DNA from: an uncultured Pseudoteredinibacter sp.
Lineage (GTDB): Bacteria > Pseudomonadota > Gammaproteobacteria > Pseudomonadales > Cellvibrionaceae
DNA: 64,000 nt
Direction: 5' to 3'
Assembly: GCF_947502065.1 (NCBI RefSeq)
Contig: NZ_CANMYE010000002.1
Span: 186,001 to 250,000, forward strand
The position numbers and the translations under genes were made by a program. A model generated the notes under the pieces. That model was not told the DNA's origin, searched no databases, and saw only the letters and a program-made list of their open reading frames with translations. Positions 43,805 to 53,190 of this stretch are shown in pieces (within the stretch, counting starts at the first letter, position 1; each line of letters opens with the position of its first letter).

Positions 43805-45162
43805 GCAAGGCGCGCAAAGTTCTTGTTATCGATGACGAACCTGATATTCGCGAATTATTAGAAATCACTTTAGGCCGCATGGGTTTGGATACGGTTGCCG
43901 CCGGAGACTGCAAACAAGCAAGAAGCTTGCTACAAGAGCAAGAGTTCGATCTATGTCTTACAGATTTAAAGCTACCCGATGGCGATGGTATTGAGCTCGT
44001 AGAAGAAATTCAAAAGCTGGACTATGCCCTACCGGTGGCGGTGTTTACAGCACATGGCAATACCGATACCGCCATCAACGCCATGAAAGCCGGTGCCTAC
44101 GATTTTGTATCAAAACCTGTAAACCTTGAACAGCTACGAACCCTTGTAAGCAATGCTCTAGAGGTAAAAAAGAAAGCAAAAAGCGGCCGTAAGCAAAAAG
44201 GTCCAAGCTTCGTTGGTGACTCACAAGCAACTAAGCGCTTAAAAAAGCAAATCAAAAAACTGGCTCAGTCACAAGCGCCTATTTATATTTCGGGCGAATC
44301 GGGTAGTGGTAAAGAAGTCGTAGCGCGCTCAATACATTACCAAGGCCCAAGAGCTGAAGGGCCATTTATTCCGGTTAACTGTGGTGCTATTCCCGCTGAA
44401 CTGATGGAGAGCGAGTTTTTTGGCCATCAAAAAGGTGCATTTACTGGCGCGCATCAAGACAAGATAGGCCTATTCCAAGCAGCCGATGGTGGTACTCTTT
44501 TTCTCGATGAGGTCGCTGACCTCCCACTAGACATGCAAGTAAAGCTATTGCGTGCTATTCAAGAAAAAGCTATACGCCAAATTGGGGCGCAGTCGGAGAT
44601 TCCTATCAATGTAAGAATTTTAAGTGCGACTCATAAAGATCTACACGCTGAAGTCAGCGCACAACGCTTTCGTAGTGATTTGTTTTACCGTATTAATGTT
44701 ATCGAAATAGCTGTACCAGCCCTTCGTGAGCGTCGAGAAGATATCTCTGTATTATGCGATTTTTTCCTTGAAAGAATTGCCAGCGATATGGGCCTGCAAG
44801 CGGCCAGCTTAGATGAAGGAGCCAAAAGCAGGCTGCACGACTATCAATTCCCCGGCAATATTCGGGAACTAGAAAATATCTTAGAGCGTGCTTTTACTCT
44901 TTGCGATAATGATCTTATTACTGAAGCCGATCTATTTATAAATGAGTTACCAAGAAGCATTACAGAAAAACAAACTGGCACTTCAAAACATAGCCTCGAA
45001 GGCCGCAGCTTAGACGACTATTTAATCGAGGTTGAAAAAGAGTTTTTATTGGGGGCACTAGAAGATTGCCGCTGGAATAAAACTGCTGCAGCAGAGAGCC
45101 TAGGTATCACTTTCCGCTCTTTTCGCTATCGCCTTAAGAAACTGGGATTAGACGACGCCTAA
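43801..45162 (+). CDS. pilR: Response regulator PilR (sigma-54 activator)
   Basis: A 453-residue NtrC-type regulator. The receiver has VLVIDDEPDIRELLE and the phosphorylated Asp in DLCLTDLKLPDG. The AAA+ domain contains SGESGSGKEVVARSIHYQG (Walker A), HQKGAFTGAHQDKIGLFQAA (sigma-54 GAFTGA loop) and GGTLFLDEV. The C-terminal Fis-type helix-turn-helix is NKTAAAESLGITFRSFRYRLKKLG. The ATG at 43801 overlaps the pilS stop (ATGA). The usual target pilA is not in the window. Confidence 0.95.
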   Translation: MSKARKVLVIDDEPDIRELLEITLGRMGLDTVAAGDCKQARSLLQEQEFDLCLTDLKLPDGDGIELVEEIQKLDYALPVAVFTAHGNTDTAINAMKAGAYDFVSKPVNLEQLRTLVSNALEVKKKAKSGRKQKGPSFVGDSQATKRLKKQIKKLAQSQAPIYISGESGSGKEVVARSIHYQGPRAEGPFIPVNCGAIPAELMESEFFGHQKGAFTGAHQDKIGLFQAADGGTLFLDEVADLPLDMQVKLLRAIQEKAIRQIGAQSEIPINVRILSATHKDLHAEVSAQRFRSDLFYRINVIEIAVPALRERREDISVLCDFFLERIASDMGLQAASLDEGAKSRLHDYQFPGNIRELENILERAFTLCDNDLITEADLFINELPRSITEKQTGTSKHSLEGRSLDDYLIEVEKEFLLGALEDCRWNKTAAAESLGITFRSFRYRLKKLGLDDA

Positions 45163-45284
45163 ACTCTAAGGCCGATGGCCTATACCAGACGAGTCTTTTC
45201 ATCTCCCCTTGCCCTAGTGCTTATCTAACACCACTCGCTATGCTTTGCAGAAGCTTATCGTCAGCCTTTAGCGAGAGGTGCAAT

Positions 45285-45845
45285 ATGGGTAGATTATCTA
45301 TTGAATGTAAAAACCTACAAGGATTCAGTCTGATTGATACGATGCTTGGCATCGCCACCCTAGCCATCATTAGCGCGCTGGCACTGCCAAACATGCGCAG
45401 CTTTTATCACAAGAACAACGCAGAGCATAGCGTGCGACAACTTATCAGCGCCCTGCAAGCAACTCGAGCAGCCGCCGTACATAAAAGAAAGATTGTAAGC
45501 TTATGTCCAACTAGCAATGCACAAACCTGTAGCAAGCGATGGGACGACCAGCTGATGATTTTTGTGGACTTGGACAAAAGTGGAAAACGAACTAAAAACG
45601 AAGAAATTATTTATGTTCGATCAGGGTTACAAAGCGGAGCCCACATCGAATGGAGAGCATTTCGCAACCCCAAATATTATATTCAATATCGACCTGACGG
45701 CAGCACTAATTATCACAATGGCACCTTTGCCTACTGCCCTCCAATAGACCCAGAAATCAATCACAGACAAATTCGAATAAATCGAGCAGGCCGCCCCAGA
45801 ATAGCATTCAAGCACGAGCACCATAAAAAGTTTTGCAAAAAATAA
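45285..45845 (+). CDS. FimT/GspH-like type IV pseudopilin
   Basis: A 186-residue pseudopilin. The prepilin site is GFSLIDTMLGIATLAIISAL with cleavage after Gly13; residue five of the mature form is Asp instead of the usual Glu. The helix continues into a FimT/GspH-type domain (RQLISALQATRAAAVHKR, CPTSNAQTCSKRWDDQLMIF). The start is ATG 45285 with GAGAGGTG upstream; a longer frame to 45240 is unlikely. It follows pilR and is convergent with the minor pilin operon. Confidence 0.82.
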   Translation: MGRLSIECKNLQGFSLIDTMLGIATLAIISALALPNMRSFYHKNNAEHSVRQLISALQATRAAAVHKRKIVSLCPTSNAQTCSKRWDDQLMIFVDLDKSGKRTKNEEIIYVRSGLQSGAHIEWRAFRNPKYYIQYRPDGSTNYHNGTFAYCPPIDPEINHRQIRINRAGRPRIAFKHEHHKKFCKK

Positions 45846-45876
45846 GGGCTATGAGATTACCCTCATAGCCCTTATT
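45841..45876. terminator. Bidirectional terminator between fimT-like gene and pilE
   Basis: AATAAGGGCTATGAG pairs perfectly with its complement at 45862-45876 around six bases. The stop codon of the fimT-like gene lies within the left arm. It serves both convergent genes, though the T-runs are short. Confidence 0.7.
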
Positions 45877-45892
45877 TAGAAACAGCTAGGCT

Positions 45893-46381
45893 TTAACGCC
45901 AGCACTTATTGATCTTATCTTGGTTATTTGAGTTCTTTAAGCCGCGAACTCCACCACTTGTATAAGTTAACGGGCCGCAATCTGGATCGGTAAAGCTACC
46001 GGTTGGCGAAGCGGTCAAAGTGTAGGTTCGGCAAAGCGGCGCAGTTTCAGAACCCGCCTCGCAACCACCAGGGCCTACGGCAATAGTTAGTTTATAATGC
46101 TCATTTTCACTGAGATCATCAGCGAGACCGATCCCACAATCAACATCACTACAACCACTACTACCACTAACTTTATTGGTATATGAGACATACTGCGCAA
46201 AGAACTGTTCCTGTTTGGAAGCAGCTTTTAATAACAGGTCTTTGGCTTCTATACGTTGTCCACGCTTAGCGGCCTCACCGAAGTAAGGTATGGCGACAGA
46301 GGCTATGATGCCAACAATTGCAATTACAATCATCAGCTCTATCAACGTAAAGCCACCAAGCACCTTTGATGTAGGCTTCAT
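45893..46381 (-). CDS. pilE: Type IV minor pilin PilE
   Basis: A 162-residue prepilin. A short leader MKPTSKVLGG is followed by FTLIELMIVIAIVGIIASVA, with cleavage after Gly and Glu at position five, then AKRGQRIEAKDLLLKAASKQEQFF. Cysteines in the C-terminal part include DCGI and DPDCG. The start is ATG 46381 behind AGGAG; a GTG at 46387 lies in that site. It is the last gene of the fimU-pilVWXY1Y2E operon, which supplies the priming complex at the pilus tip. Confidence 0.9.
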   Translation of the reverse strand: MKPTSKVLGGFTLIELMIVIAIVGIIASVAIPYFGEAAKRGQRIEAKDLLLKAASKQEQFFAQYVSYTNKVSGSSGCSDVDCGIGLADDLSENEHYKLTIAVGPGGCEAGSETAPLCRTYTLTASPTGSFTDPDCGPLTYTSGGVRGLKNSNNQDKINKCWR

Positions 46382-46417
46382 GTACACTCCTGTAAACTAA
46401 ATATCTTAAACAGCAAA

Positions 46418-46735
46418 CTAATTAAGCAGCTGTACGCTATCAACGTAAAAAATTTGAGTCTTATCATCATAGCGCACAAAGTACTCAACGGCTTGACCAG
46501 TTCTCAAGGCAAACCGATTAGCCTTGGCGCCGCTAGCCGCCAAGACTTTAAAGTTAAGAGGCATGACAAAGTTTCGATCATCAATCACAAGCTGCTGCTT
46601 TTCATGATGTACATAATGGATAGTACCTCTTAATAGCCCTAACAGCTTAACCGCACCATTTTCATCATATTGCTGAGCCGTGACAGGACCTGTAAATAAT
46701 CCAAACAACAACCCTAATACAATCATTTTTTTCAT
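46418..46735 (-). CDS. pilY2: PilY2-like small exported protein
   Basis: A 105-residue exported protein with signal peptide MKKMIVLGLLFGLFTGPVTA. The mature part (GLLRGTIHYVHHEKQQLVIDD, VEYFVRYDDKTQIFYVDSVQLL) has the small beta-rich look of PilY2. The assignment rests mainly on position between pilY1 and pilE, as in Pseudomonas aeruginosa, where its role in pilus assembly is minor or unclear. Confidence 0.75.
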   Translation of the reverse strand: MKKMIVLGLLFGLFTGPVTAQQYDENGAVKLLGLLRGTIHYVHHEKQQLVIDDRNFVMPLNFKVLAASGAKANRFALRTGQAVEYFVRYDDKTQIFYVDSVQLLN

Positions 46736-46747
46736 GTTGAGCCCCTA

Positions 46748-49700
46748 TTACTTTAAGGTTGTCCAAGAGGTTTGTCTCGCCCGGCTACCTGAGCCTAATA
46801 AGTCTAGTGTAATAAGTTCACCATCCTGGGTTGGAATCAAAACCTTAGTTGTGCCCTCACTACCCTCTAAAGTCGATATCTCACCAGGCATACCGTCGAG
46901 CTTAATTCCAGAAATTGGCACTGATCCAATACTAGCCCTATCAAATACCTGGAACGGTGGCTGACCTCCAGTAAAGGCATCTACCGCCATTAAATAACCA
47001 CTAGGACTGCCTTCGCAAGTTGCAGCATCTGGAATAATACTGCCAAAAACTACCACAGAAGAACCAACTACAAATGAATTAATTATTCGCTCTCGATCAT
47101 TAGGTAGGTCTATTCGCCAGCCAGCTTCCGCTGCCAAATCATCGTAATCCACTGCATTATTACTCAGTGTCCTACTATCAGCTTGATTTACAACCGTTTG
47201 GCCTTGAAGATTACCGCGAGTTAAGCCACCAATACCTCGATCCCAAACTCCATAAGCAGACTGTGTGGATGTGTCGGCTTGATCTCCATTGGATATGAAC
47301 TGACCTGTCCCAAAATAAATTAATAAGCTGGGCTTGTAGTCTGCAGCCAAACGGAAGCGGTGAGATTTAACTCGAGGCATACTCGTGATTGGCTGCCTGT
47401 TTGCTACCTTGCCATTTTGTTCACACGGTGCCTGAGAGCACGCTGTAAATAGCGGTTGATTTTTACCCCCTTGCATGTGTGCAACGTCCCAATCATCACC
47501 ATCTTCATCGCTTATATCAAAAGTCCACAAATTCCCGTGCAAATCACCAGCGTACGCGCGGTCCGCAATCGAGTCTCCATCTAAATCCAACACCAGTGGT
47601 GTCGACATTCCATTACAATCACTATTTACATCTTCACAGTTAGCCGATCGAATAAGATCGGCGTCACCTGAGTTTTTAGTCTCAATGATTCGATACGACG
47701 GAGTTTTATCATCAAGATATACAATAAATAGCTTTGCATGGCCGTCACTATTAGGGCCAGGATTGTAGCCATTACCCATAACCGCAGCCCAACGACCATC
47801 ATTCATCCTTACAACAACTGGGTCACTGAAGGTAAAACCCAAGTCATTATGGGTAAATTCTTTTACTACTTTGGATGCGGCATTTGTTTCCGTAACTTGA
47901 TCAGGATTAGTAACATCCAATACATAAATACCACGACCACCACCACGCAAGGCTCCGACCAGGTAAGATTTCCAAGCTCCGTCCACGTAAACATCACGAA
48001 CTGTAATAGCGCCATCTACAAAAGGGATATGGGAATAATTTGTAGAGGAAAGATAATGTAAGCCAAAAGCTGCATTTTCATTAAATATTATTGACGGCAC
48101 ATAAGCAAAACGCTCTTCACCAGTATCGGCATCAAAGCCGTGAAGCATCCCGTCATTAGCTCCGACGTACACCATTTCACGTCTATTTGCTTTTGATTTT
48201 GCAAAAGCGACATAGGATTTAGATGCATCTTCACCTTCAATTTTATCAGGATAATTCTCACTTGGCCGAGCTACATAAATAGGACTTGAGTGCGCAATAT
48301 CGCCCAATCTCTCTCCAACCCTATCGCGAAATACTTTATTAAAATTACTGGTAATAGTTGCAGTATTTGCTACACCTCGTTCATATGTATGTTCACCACG
48401 AAGATAGTTTAGCAAACGCTCTCCGTAGGTTTTATTATCATTAATCTGACTTTGGTTAGCAGCAGACTCGTGTGGCGCATCAAATAAAAGATCAGCCACT
48501 TGCCCTGTCGAGATCTCGGTATCAGCATCTGGATTGACATAGTTATTAGGAAACCTGAATGGAACGCCACGGCTGCCATTAAATGTCAAAATTTGCCGAT
48601 CAGCTGGATCTCGCGCTTTAAGCTTCTCTGCAGCCGACCACTCATCTTGCAAGCGAATTTGTTCAACACCACCAACAGAAACTGTCGTAATTTTTTGCCT
48701 AATAAGATCGCCCGACCATGATTTTTCTGGTGAGAATACCGCTTTGAAGACTGCCGAATCTGAGCTAATTGAAGAACTATTAAGCGCCAAGCCAGAGGAG
48801 GATCCCACCTTGCTTTTAATGGAGTTAATAGCATCAGATAGGCGCTGAATTAATTCCTGCGGATTTTTGGCGCTTAAGAATTCGCCACGTGAGTTATAAG
48901 CTGCATGCAACATATCGTCTACCGTGCTAGCCTGGTTCCTTACCGGCTCAGGCCAGTTTCCATTTGCTGGGGGCTCACTCAAACTACCGTTAACACCAAA
49001 TGCTACGGTATAACTAACTAAATGTTGGGCACGATTTAATAGCGGATCAGGTACTGGCGCGCTAGGATCAAGCTTTGGGCCAACCAAATCGGGCAAGCCA
49101 GGAGCTAAGTCGCCCTCATAATAATGCATGGCTACATCAGCAAGAGTATTGGAATAGCTGTCGCCGTATTTATCACCGTCGTAATCAGAGTTTCCATCAT
49201 TATCGGCATTGCCAACATTTGGGTTGCTACCATTCCAATAACCATCACTCATCACTACTGCAAAGTTTTGCTGACAGGCACCGTTTTCGGCGGATGATAA
49301 GATTGGAGATGATGGCGTTAGGCCACCAAACAATTGACTCGGTGTCGATTCACTTTGATGAAAATACTTACCGACCCGCTCTAAGCTTCTACGCAGAGGC
49401 GTGCCGCCACTAGAATCAATCTTAAACAAACGCTTCAGCAAGTCATTTTTGTTTGTACGACTGCCATAATTAATGGGCGTACTTAGATCGTCAATATCTT
49501 TAATTGGCACACCAACACCTTGATTATTATGCAAGGTCGCCAAACCCACTCGGGCGTTACTGTCCAAAATAATTTGAGATAAGGCGCGCTTAGCTACATA
49601 CTCGCGCTTGCGGTAATAGGTATACCAGTTTGCAAAATCGATTTGCTGCTCCGCAGGCAGGTTTTTGGCATAAACACGTGCGCTAGTATCACACTCACCA

Positions 49701-50194
49701 TCGTCATAGCGACCATTACCCTTACCATCTGCAACAATGGCATCATTCCATTCAAAGAAATACCAATTATTGATATCTCTATAAGAGGTTGGTGAGGCAT
49801 AGGGGTTATCTGATGCCGTATTTAAAGTCCTATTGGTATATTCATTTCCGTTTGCATCTACACCTCGCCATGGAGTGTAAGCCAAACGCTTTTCCAAAGT
49901 ATCATTGGCAGGATCAGCAGCCTTTTCTCGATACAAACTGGCGTTGTACCACATCGCATTGATAGCTGTACAACGATACCTTGCGGTATCTTCATAATAA
50001 GCAGGGTAATTGGTTATCAGGTACTCCCAATCCATACTACCGGAGTCATCAACCAAGAACATAATATTCGACTGTGGCGTTTTACCTACAAATAGCGGCT
50101 GAGAAGCAATAGGCCCTGGCGCAGCCTGAGCCACACCCTGTAACAGCATTATTGCTGCTGTGATCACCGTAGCTTTTTTAAATAAAATTTCCAT
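46748..50194 (-). CDS. pilY1: Pilus tip adhesin PilY1
   Basis: A 1148-residue exported protein. After a signal peptide (LLQGVAQA) comes a von Willebrand A-like domain with the metal site IMFLVDDSGSM (49-54). A stretch of Asp/Gly/Asn repeats (NADNDGNSDYDGDKYGD) and an EF-hand-like DLDGDSIADRAYAGD suggest calcium binding. The C-terminal half has beta-propeller-type repeats (VAFAKSKANRREMVYVGAND, GMLHGFDADTGEERFAYVP). PilY1 is needed for pilus extension, adhesion and surface sensing. It is encoded after pilX in the minor pilin operon. Confidence 0.94.
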   Translation of the reverse strand: MEILFKKATVITAAIMLLQGVAQAAPGPIASQPLFVGKTPQSNIMFLVDDSGSMDWEYLITNYPAYYEDTARYRCTAINAMWYNASLYREKAADPANDTLEKRLAYTPWRGVDANGNEYTNRTLNTASDNPYASPTSYRDINNWYFFEWNDAIVADGKGNGRYDDGECDTSARVYAKNLPAEQQIDFANWYTYYRKREYVAKRALSQIILDSNARVGLATLHNNQGVGVPIKDIDDLSTPINYGSRTNKNDLLKRLFKIDSSGGTPLRRSLERVGKYFHQSESTPSQLFGGLTPSSPILSSAENGACQQNFAVVMSDGYWNGSNPNVGNADNDGNSDYDGDKYGDSYSNTLADVAMHYYEGDLAPGLPDLVGPKLDPSAPVPDPLLNRAQHLVSYTVAFGVNGSLSEPPANGNWPEPVRNQASTVDDMLHAAYNSRGEFLSAKNPQELIQRLSDAINSIKSKVGSSSGLALNSSSISSDSAVFKAVFSPEKSWSGDLIRQKITTVSVGGVEQIRLQDEWSAAEKLKARDPADRQILTFNGSRGVPFRFPNNYVNPDADTEISTGQVADLLFDAPHESAANQSQINDNKTYGERLLNYLRGEHTYERGVANTATITSNFNKVFRDRVGERLGDIAHSSPIYVARPSENYPDKIEGEDASKSYVAFAKSKANRREMVYVGANDGMLHGFDADTGEERFAYVPSIIFNENAAFGLHYLSSTNYSHIPFVDGAITVRDVYVDGAWKSYLVGALRGGGRGIYVLDVTNPDQVTETNAASKVVKEFTHNDLGFTFSDPVVVRMNDGRWAAVMGNGYNPGPNSDGHAKLFIVYLDDKTPSYRIIETKNSGDADLIRSANCEDVNSDCNGMSTPLVLDLDGDSIADRAYAGDLHGNLWTFDISDEDGDDWDVAHMQGGKNQPLFTACSQAPCEQNGKVANRQPITSMPRVKSHRFRLAADYKPSLLIYFGTGQFISNGDQADTSTQSAYGVWDRGIGGLTRGNLQGQTVVNQADSRTLSNNAVDYDDLAAEAGWRIDLPNDRERIINSFVVGSSVVVFGSIIPDAATCEGSPSGYLMAVDAFTGGQPPFQVFDRASIGSVPISGIKLDGMPGEISTLEGSEGTTKVLIPTQDGELITLDLLGSGSRARQTSWTTLK

Positions 50195-50225
50195 TAATGC
50201 ATTACCATTCTTAGTGACCGAGCCG

Positions 50226-50843
50226 TCAAAATGATTCGGCTGTTTTGTAGGTAGTTTGTACTATCGTGTAGACTTGGGGATCCTGCGCCCAGCCGATTGA
50301 TATTATCCTGAAGTGATAAACTGGCTTGGGTTTAGCGCTGGATTTATTCAACTCCTCCACATCCCGACCAAGTTTTTGTTCACCTAAAAACTCTATTATA
50401 TAGCGAGGATTTTTTGCTGTAGAGGGCAACTTAAGATCAGGCGTAGTAACTTCAATGCTATTTTCATCAACCCAAGAATTAGGGTCATGGTAATCAGAAA
50501 AATTATCATCGATTGAAACCGCATCAAAAGATCCCTGCTCACCATTAGCTGTATTGGAGTATAAGCCCAGACTCACATCCTTAAACTGTACATAGGGGTT
50601 TGAGTCATTTGCCCGCATAAATAGCAAGGCCGCTCTGGAACCAGCTTCAGCAGCATGGAGCGCTATTTGCATTTGCTTTTCATTTGAAGCCATCCTAGCT
50701 TGCAATGTACTTCCTGACATTGATGCAATTGCCACTACCGACATGACCAAGAGTACAACCAGTGCAACTATAAGGGTTACACCCTTCTGTTTGATCGGAA
50801 GCTCAGTCCTCCACCTGCGATACTGCTTCTGAAACGTCATCAT
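50226..50843 (-). CDS. pilX: Minor pilin PilX
   Basis: A 205-residue pseudopilin of the PilX type: KQKGVTLIVALVVLLVMSVVAIASM with cleavage after Gly and Val at position five instead of Glu, as expected for PilX and its type II secretion relative GspK. It then has QARMASNEKQMQIALHAAEAGSRAAL, the PilX family block. Its start overlaps the pilW stop by four bases. It is part of the tip complex with PilV, PilW and FimU. Confidence 0.9.
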   Translation of the reverse strand: MMTFQKQYRRWRTELPIKQKGVTLIVALVVLLVMSVVAIASMSGSTLQARMASNEKQMQIALHAAEAGSRAALLFMRANDSNPYVQFKDVSLGLYSNTANGEQGSFDAVSIDDNFSDYHDPNSWVDENSIEVTTPDLKLPSTAKNPRYIIEFLGEQKLGRDVEELNKSSAKPKPVYHFRIISIGWAQDPQVYTIVQTTYKTAESF

Positions 50844-51928
50844 AACTCCACCACCGGGTTCTTGAGCATGATAACCTGAGACATTTCTCGTTGGATTCGC
50901 TTAGTACTAGAATTGTCATTCGTACCTGTAAGCTCAATAGCGCTCAATGTTAAGTCCATCCTGACACGATCAACTCGATTCCAACGATCCGATGCGGCAA
51001 CGGTGCTAGCATTACCGAAGTTTACCAAATTACCTTCTCTCCAGCCGTACTCGACCTGAAAGTCCACAACACCATCTATAATTTCTTGCCCGTTCCTAAA
51101 CAACCCACAATATTGCGGGTGATCAGCATCACACTGAGCTGACCCCCCTTGATTATTAGTTTCCTTAGCGGATTCACTCAGCTTAACTTCGTAGCTATAC
51201 CCGCCCATGCCGGCCAAAAACAAACGAGCCCTAATCTGCCCCTTATTATCTGTATTTTTTAGGCCAGTAAGCGGATAGTCTATATTCGTGGTGGTATTCT
51301 TTTGTCCTGCATTTGGGTGACTATTTGGAGCTTTAGGCCCAACCTTTAACCGTACGACCCCATTATCATTCGGATTGTTAGTCACCATAAATACTACGGC
51401 GTAATTACAATTGGTGAGTACCGCAACATCCCATTTATTAATAGCATCATAAGCAAACTTAAAATGTGGACTAGTATCTAAGGTCAGCTCATCGTCTGAT
51501 TGAGGGTTAAAATCTTCAGCTAGGGGAATCGACCGCGGCAGGGCAAAACGGAAAAAAACTTCGTCAGTGCCATTTATACCACTGCCATCCCTACCACTAA
51601 TTGAGGAGGCGAAATTGGCAGCTTGTGGAGTACCATCAGCATCCAAGCCAATATCTTCGGTCAATAAATTAATTACACGAGTCTCATCATCTAAACGAGG
51701 TAAACAACCCAAAAAGCCTGAGCTTGATCCTTCATCATTTAGGCGATTACTAGTGAAGCGCAGGTTCTCTTGAATACGCGAAAGGCCTTCTTGACTTCTT
51801 TGACTTTCTACCGAAGTCAAATAAAGCTGAACGACACCAGCCATAATCAACAAACCAATGGTGACAGACACCATTAATTCAATCAGTCCAACACCCCGTT
51901 GGCGCTTTAAAGATATAAAAGGACTCAC
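50840..51928 (-). CDS. pilW: Minor pilin PilW
   Basis: A 362-residue pseudopilin: QRGVGLIELMVSVTIGLLIMAGVVQLYL with cleavage after Gly, then the large C-terminal domain typical of PilW (SRIQENLRFTSNRLNDE, GSGINGTDEVFFRF, GLFRNGQEIIDGVVDFQVEYG). It overlaps pilV and pilX by four bases on each side, so translation is coupled across the operon. Confidence 0.92.
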   Translation of the reverse strand: MSPFISLKRQRGVGLIELMVSVTIGLLIMAGVVQLYLTSVESQRSQEGLSRIQENLRFTSNRLNDEGSSSGFLGCLPRLDDETRVINLLTEDIGLDADGTPQAANFASSISGRDGSGINGTDEVFFRFALPRSIPLAEDFNPQSDDELTLDTSPHFKFAYDAINKWDVAVLTNCNYAVVFMVTNNPNDNGVVRLKVGPKAPNSHPNAGQKNTTTNIDYPLTGLKNTDNKGQIRARLFLAGMGGYSYEVKLSESAKETNNQGGSAQCDADHPQYCGLFRNGQEIIDGVVDFQVEYGWREGNLVNFGNASTVAASDRWNRVDRVRMDLTLSAIELTGTNDNSSTKRIQREMSQVIMLKNPVVEL

Positions 51929-52434
51929 AATCTAAACTCCAACTTCACACAAGTTAAATCCGTATCAGGGTTGCCACCACAGCCAATTTGAGATGCCCCT
52001 GTCAATTGATCGTCCCACATCACAATAACTTCATGAACGCCATCATCATTAATATCTACAGTCCCTCGTCCAGCCGGCAGCTTGCTTTTAACCTCTTCGG
52101 CCCACTGACCTGTATCCATTGTTTTAATGGCCGCCTGATCACAGCCTACGGTACATACAGTCGCTGCTCCAGATATATCATCGGTGTCCACACTATCGTA
52201 AAGATTGTCATCATCCGCTGAAAAAGCATTATTGTTCGCATTGATTCGGTTAGCCATATCCCTTGCTAACACAATCGCAACAGAAGAAAACATCGCACTC
52301 TGATTACTGCGCTGACTAGAGTTTTGCAATGCCAAAGTGCCCAGCAAGCCAACTGCCAAAAGAAACAGCGCTACCATCACCTCAATCATGGTCGCTCCAG
52401 ATTGACGATTATGAAGTGGTGATTTTATCCACAT
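51925..52434 (-). CDS. pilV: Minor pilin PilV
   Basis: A 169-residue pseudopilin with QSGATMIEVMVALFLLAVGLLGTLALQNSS (cleavage after Gly, Glu at position five) and a short C-terminal domain containing VDINDDGVHEVIVMWDD. It overlaps the end of fimU by ten bases and pilW by four. The product joins the minor pilin complex that starts pilus assembly. Confidence 0.9.
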   Translation of the reverse strand: MWIKSPLHNRQSGATMIEVMVALFLLAVGLLGTLALQNSSQRSNQSAMFSSVAIVLARDMANRINANNNAFSADDDNLYDSVDTDDISGAATVCTVGCDQAAIKTMDTGQWAEEVKSKLPAGRGTVDINDDGVHEVIVMWDDQLTGASQIGCGGNPDTDLTCVKLEFRL

Positions 52435-53000
52435 GAGTCTGCTCCTTTACGCATCGAAAAGGCTCCTGTTGGCAAAATAGTGATAGTTACAGAGCGATGC
52501 TCATCGTTTGTTGCCTCGGCGTTGCCGGCACAAACAGTCATTGTATATCCCGCAGCTTCACCTGGCGTGCCATCGGCGTTGAATGCAATATACTTGTCGG
52601 AAGAAGCCATGGTTAGCTGCCCGCTACCAAAACGCTGTGTTGATAACAGACAGTCTTCAGTATCTTCACAGTCACCAGTTCCCGGGTTATAGGCATTGTT
52701 ATTGTTACGATCAAGAAACATGATCCAATCTTCATCAAAGCGATTCTTGGCCTGATTGCCACTACGGCAAGCAAACGAATTCGTCTTCTTAGCACACATA
52801 ACCACCGAGGCGCGGCGAGTTACCGCTTCAGAGCGGGCCATTTGCAAGGCAGTTTTAAACTTATCGAGATTCGCTCGCATTTGACCACGCTCACTCATAG
52901 AGGTGAGGCCAGGCACAGCAACCGACATAATTACAGCCACAATAGCGACCACAAATAGGAGCTCGATTAAGGTAAATCCATTTTCAGGGAACTTTTTCAT
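52425..53000 (-). CDS. fimU: Minor pilin FimU/GspH-type
   Basis: A 191-residue pseudopilin: short leader MKKFPENG, then FTLIELLFVVAIVAVIMSVAVPG with Glu at position five, followed by the FimT/FimU domain block DKFKTALQMARSEAVTRRASVVMC and IAFNADGTPG near the end. It heads the operon fimU-pilV-pilW-pilX-pilY1-pilY2-pilE. FimU connects the tip complex to the pilin fibre in Pseudomonas. The C-terminal cysteine (ADSCG) probably forms the usual disulfide. Confidence 0.9.
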   Translation of the reverse strand: MKKFPENGFTLIELLFVVAIVAVIMSVAVPGLTSMSERGQMRANLDKFKTALQMARSEAVTRRASVVMCAKKTNSFACRSGNQAKNRFDEDWIMFLDRNNNNAYNPGTGDCEDTEDCLLSTQRFGSGQLTMASSDKYIAFNADGTPGEAAGYTMTVCAGNAEATNDEHRSVTITILPTGAFSMRKGADSCG

Positions 53001-53190
53001 ATCTTATGTATACCAGAGTGACCCAAGCAAAGAATCTTAAGGGAGATCGGCGGTGAGATGTGGCGATAAAATGCTAGATGTTGAGACAACTGACCGCATC
53101 CTGTCGATTTTGGAGAGGTTCTGAGCATAGCTCAGCAAGGGAGAATGTGCCAGTTTTCAGCAACTTAGCACACTCTTAGCAGGATGATAA

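Noticed and set aside
53125..53150. A sigma-54-like sequence upstream of fimU on the minus strand (TGGCACATTCTCCCTTGCT)
   Set aside because: The GG and GC elements are 13 bases apart instead of 10, and it lies about 130 bp before fimU. Spacing is strict for sigma-54, so I do not call a PilR-dependent promoter.
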